Position numbers and translations under genes: made by a program. Shown one piece after another: positions 62,365 through 64,000 of a stretch of DNA of 64,000 nt; within the stretch, counting starts at the first letter, position 1; the number at the start of each line of letters is the position of its first letter. The stretch comes from Litorivivens sp041625575. Its GTDB lineage: Bacteria; Pseudomonadota; Gammaproteobacteria; Pseudomonadales; Spongiibacteraceae. The stretch lies in NCBI GenBank assembly GCA_041625575.1, contig JBFJTG010000006.1, forward strand, positions 4,160 through 68,159. The letters run 5' to 3'. Below the pieces are notes generated by a model, which saw only the letters and a program-made list of their open reading frames with translations, had not been told where the DNA came from and did no database searches.

Positions 62365-62448
62365 GTCGCCGATAGCCAAAACCTGAGTGTTGTGAATTAG
62401 GATCGCTGATTACACAACTCGTGAATTAAACTATTAACGGAGCACTCC

Positions 62449-63642
62449 ATGATCAAGCCCCATGGCGCCAACGAACTTAAACCACTGTTTGTATACGACA
62501 CTGAAAAACACCATGCCCTGCAGGCTGAAGCTAAAACATTGCCATCGCTGCTGTTGAACTCTGCGGCGGCCGCCAATGCCGTGATGCTGGGCGCAGGGTA
62601 CTTTACCCCGCTGAGTGGCTATATGAATCTGGCCGACTCGCTCAGCGTTGCCGAAAATTTAACGACAACTGACGGTCTTTTCTGGCCAGTGCCTATCGTC
62701 AACCTGACGAATTCCGCTGAAGGGGTAGAGGCCGGAAGCCGCATTGCCTTGCGCGACCCCAATGTTGACGGTCACCCCGTCTTAGCCATCATGAATGTCG
62801 ATGCTGTTGAGTCCGTCAGTGCGGAACAAATAGATTTCATGGCCGAGAATATTTTTGGCACGCTGGATCCAAAACACCCTGGTGTTCAAACCTTCAAAAG
62901 CCTCGGCAACACCTTGCTCTCCGGTGGCATCGAAGTCTTGAACTTCTCTTATTTTCAGGCTGACTTCCCGGATACCTTCCGCACAGCCGTTGAGATTCGC
63001 AATGAAATAGCCGAGCGCGGTTGGGAAAAAGTCGTGGCCTTCCAAACGCGTAACCCCATGCACCGCGCACATGAAGAGCTGTGCCATATGGCGCGCGAAC
63101 AATTAAATGCCGATGGTGTCTTGATCCACATGCTGTTGGGGCAGTTGAAACCCGGCGATATTCCCGCTGACGTGCGCGATGCCTCTATCCGTAAAATGGT
63201 TGAAGTCTACTTTCCGCCAAACAGCGCCATGGTAACAGGCTACGGTTTTGATATGCTTTATGCCGGCCCGCGCGAAGCGGTTTTGCATGCGGTATTCCGT
63301 CAAAACTGTGGCTGTACTCACCTGATTGTCGGTCGCGACCATGCCGGTGTTGGTGATTACTACGGCGCGTTTGATGCGCAAACAATATTTGACGAGAAAG
63401 TGCCTGCCGGCGCGCTCGGGATTGAAATATTTAATGCCGATCACACGGCCTACTCTAAAAAGCTCAACAAAGTCGTGATGATGCGCGATGCACCTGATCA
63501 CGAAAAAGACGACTTTGTCCTCTTATCAGGTACTAAAGTGCGGGAAATGCTGGGGCAGGGCATCGCGCCACCGCCCGAATTTTCTCGCCCTGAAGTAGCG
63601 AAGATACTGATGGATTACTATCAGGCTCTGGACGCTAAATAG
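62449..63642 (+). CDS. sat: Sulfate adenylyltransferase, homomeric type (ATP sulfurylase)
   Basis: A 397-aa ATP sulfurylase with an N-terminal PUA-like domain and a catalytic domain. The nucleotidyl-transfer motif QTRNPMHRAHE is at 199-209, and GRDHAGVGDYYGAF follows. This is the single-chain Sat, not the CysDN type used by most gammaproteobacteria for assimilation. Next to cysC and two sulfotransferase genes it probably supplies APS for PAPS; in sulfur oxidisers the same enzyme runs in reverse. It has GGAGC upstream and ends at a strong terminator. Confidence 0.95.
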   Translation: MIKPHGANELKPLFVYDTEKHHALQAEAKTLPSLLLNSAAAANAVMLGAGYFTPLSGYMNLADSLSVAENLTTTDGLFWPVPIVNLTNSAEGVEAGSRIALRDPNVDGHPVLAIMNVDAVESVSAEQIDFMAENIFGTLDPKHPGVQTFKSLGNTLLSGGIEVLNFSYFQADFPDTFRTAVEIRNEIAERGWEKVVAFQTRNPMHRAHEELCHMAREQLNADGVLIHMLLGQLKPGDIPADVRDASIRKMVEVYFPPNSAMVTGYGFDMLYAGPREAVLHAVFRQNCGCTHLIVGRDHAGVGDYYGAFDAQTIFDEKVPAGALGIEIFNADHTAYSKKLNKVVMMRDAPDHEKDDFVLLSGTKVREMLGQGIAPPPEFSRPEVAKILMDYYQALDAK

Positions 63643-63659
63643 CGCGTTCCGAAATCGTG

Positions 63660-63689
63660 AAAAGCCCGGCATATGCCGGGCTTTTTTTT
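63660..63689 (+). terminator. Bidirectional terminator after sat
   Basis: A perfect palindromic stem AAAAGCCCGGCA/TGCCGGGCTTTT followed by more T residues, between convergent sat and the partial sulfotransferase gene. Confidence 0.93.
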
Positions 63690-63723
63690 GGATGCTGGCT
63701 TAGTGGAGAGATCGTCAGTCTAC

Positions 63724-64000
63724 TCAGCTAGTTACAGTTACGGAACCGTTGCTGGATTCGGCCTTGATTTCTGAACTGCCTGGCAGGTAGCGCTGGGTGT
63801 AGGTAGAAAATTGTTCTGCATCGCGCTCGGCGTCGAGGCCATAATCCGCCAAGGTGTACTCGTGGCGTCCATGTTTGTCGCGAGGTCTGTTTTCCAGATA
63901 GGTTTTCATTTTTAGTTTAAGTTCGTCGCTGAAGTCAAAGTCGAAGTAGCGGTAGAGTGACTCGATTACGGCAAGAGGCCGTTTCAGCATGTCTTCAAAG
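63724..64000 (-). CDS. Sulfotransferase family protein, C-terminal part (5' end outside window)
   Basis: The reading frame is open to the window edge; about 91 codons are visible. The segment MLKRPLAVIESLYRYFDFDF followed by PRDKHGRHEYTLADYGL is the typical C-terminus of bacterial sulfotransferases of the same group as the gene at 59279. The catalytic N-terminal part is missing only because of the window boundary. It points toward sat from the opposite strand. Confidence 0.78.
   Translation of the reverse strand, partial: FEDMLKRPLAVIESLYRYFDFDFSDELKLKMKTYLENRPRDKHGRHEYTLADYGLDAERDAEQFSTYTQRYLPGSSEIKAESSNGSVTVTS

Noticed and set aside
1..64000. CRISPR arrays, insertion sequences, prophage genes and rRNA
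   Set aside because: No regularly spaced repeats, transposase, integrase or phage proteins and no rRNA were recognised on reading both strands.

Overview
The window is a chromosome segment of a gammaproteobacterium. From ppk1 to pnp (positions 1-43235) the gene order matches the conserved Pseudomonas-type backbone: smpB, ratA, rnfH, bamE, fur, recN, grpE, dnaK, dnaJ, dapB, carAB, greA, yhbY, rlmE, ftsH, folP, glmM, tpiA, secG, tRNA-Leu, rimP, nusA, infB, rbfA, truB, rpsO, pnp. A CxxC-less Fur, Pseudomonas-like REP hairpins and the accessory set (ectoine catabolism, SDRs, long acetyl-CoA hydrolase, lipase, sulfotransferases) suggest a marine or halotolerant member of the Cellvibrionales (Spongiibacter/Zhongshania/Halieaceae-like). 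The taxonomic placement is inference; no rRNA is present.

Layout. 1-1731 is the 3' part of ppk1. 1744-6573 holds a methyltransferase, sixA, smpB, an SNF-type symporter, ratA, rnfH, bamE and fur. 6707-13573 is the stress block recN-hrcA-grpE-dnaK-dnaJ, with LexA-like sites and two sigma-32-type promoters. 13745-22062 is dapB, two inserted genes (an MBL-fold lipoprotein and a membrane protein with a degenerate GGDEF domain), carA, carB and greA. carAB carries a hairpin leader, and a three-way-junction-like intergenic RNA lies between carA and carB. 22085-28580 runs yhbY, rlmE, ftsH, folP, glmM, tpiA, secG, followed by tRNA-Leu(GAG). 28974-34181 is a four-gene ectoine degradation cluster (doeB2, doeD, doeA, doeC) placed between tRNA-Leu and rimP. 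34464-43235 is the translation/RNA block rimP-nusA-infB-rbfA-truB-rpsO-pnp.

The accessory region 43328-64000 contains two SDR oxidoreductases, a LuxR-type regulator, a lipoprotein hydrolase, a long acetyl-CoA hydrolase/transferase, a subtilase lipoprotein, a SnoaL-like protein, a lipase (with a probable EF-hand calcium loop) plus divergent lipase chaperone, and an acyl-CoA dehydrogenase. These are followed by a tightly overlapping GNAT-trmH-HExxH membrane protein-small membrane protein operon. The segment ends in a sulfation locus: DUF1214 protein, sulfotransferase, YeiE-like LysR regulator, cysC, homomeric sat and the C-terminal part of a second sulfotransferase.

How the genes could work together: Sat plus CysC make PAPS, the donor used by the two flanking sulfotransferases. 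The doe genes turn ectoine into aspartate via N-acetyl-diaminobutyrate, diaminobutyrate and aspartate semialdehyde. Lipase, acyl-CoA dehydrogenase, SDRs and acetyl-CoA hydrolase suggest lipid or fatty-acid metabolism. No insertion sequence, integrase, phage gene or CRISPR array was seen.
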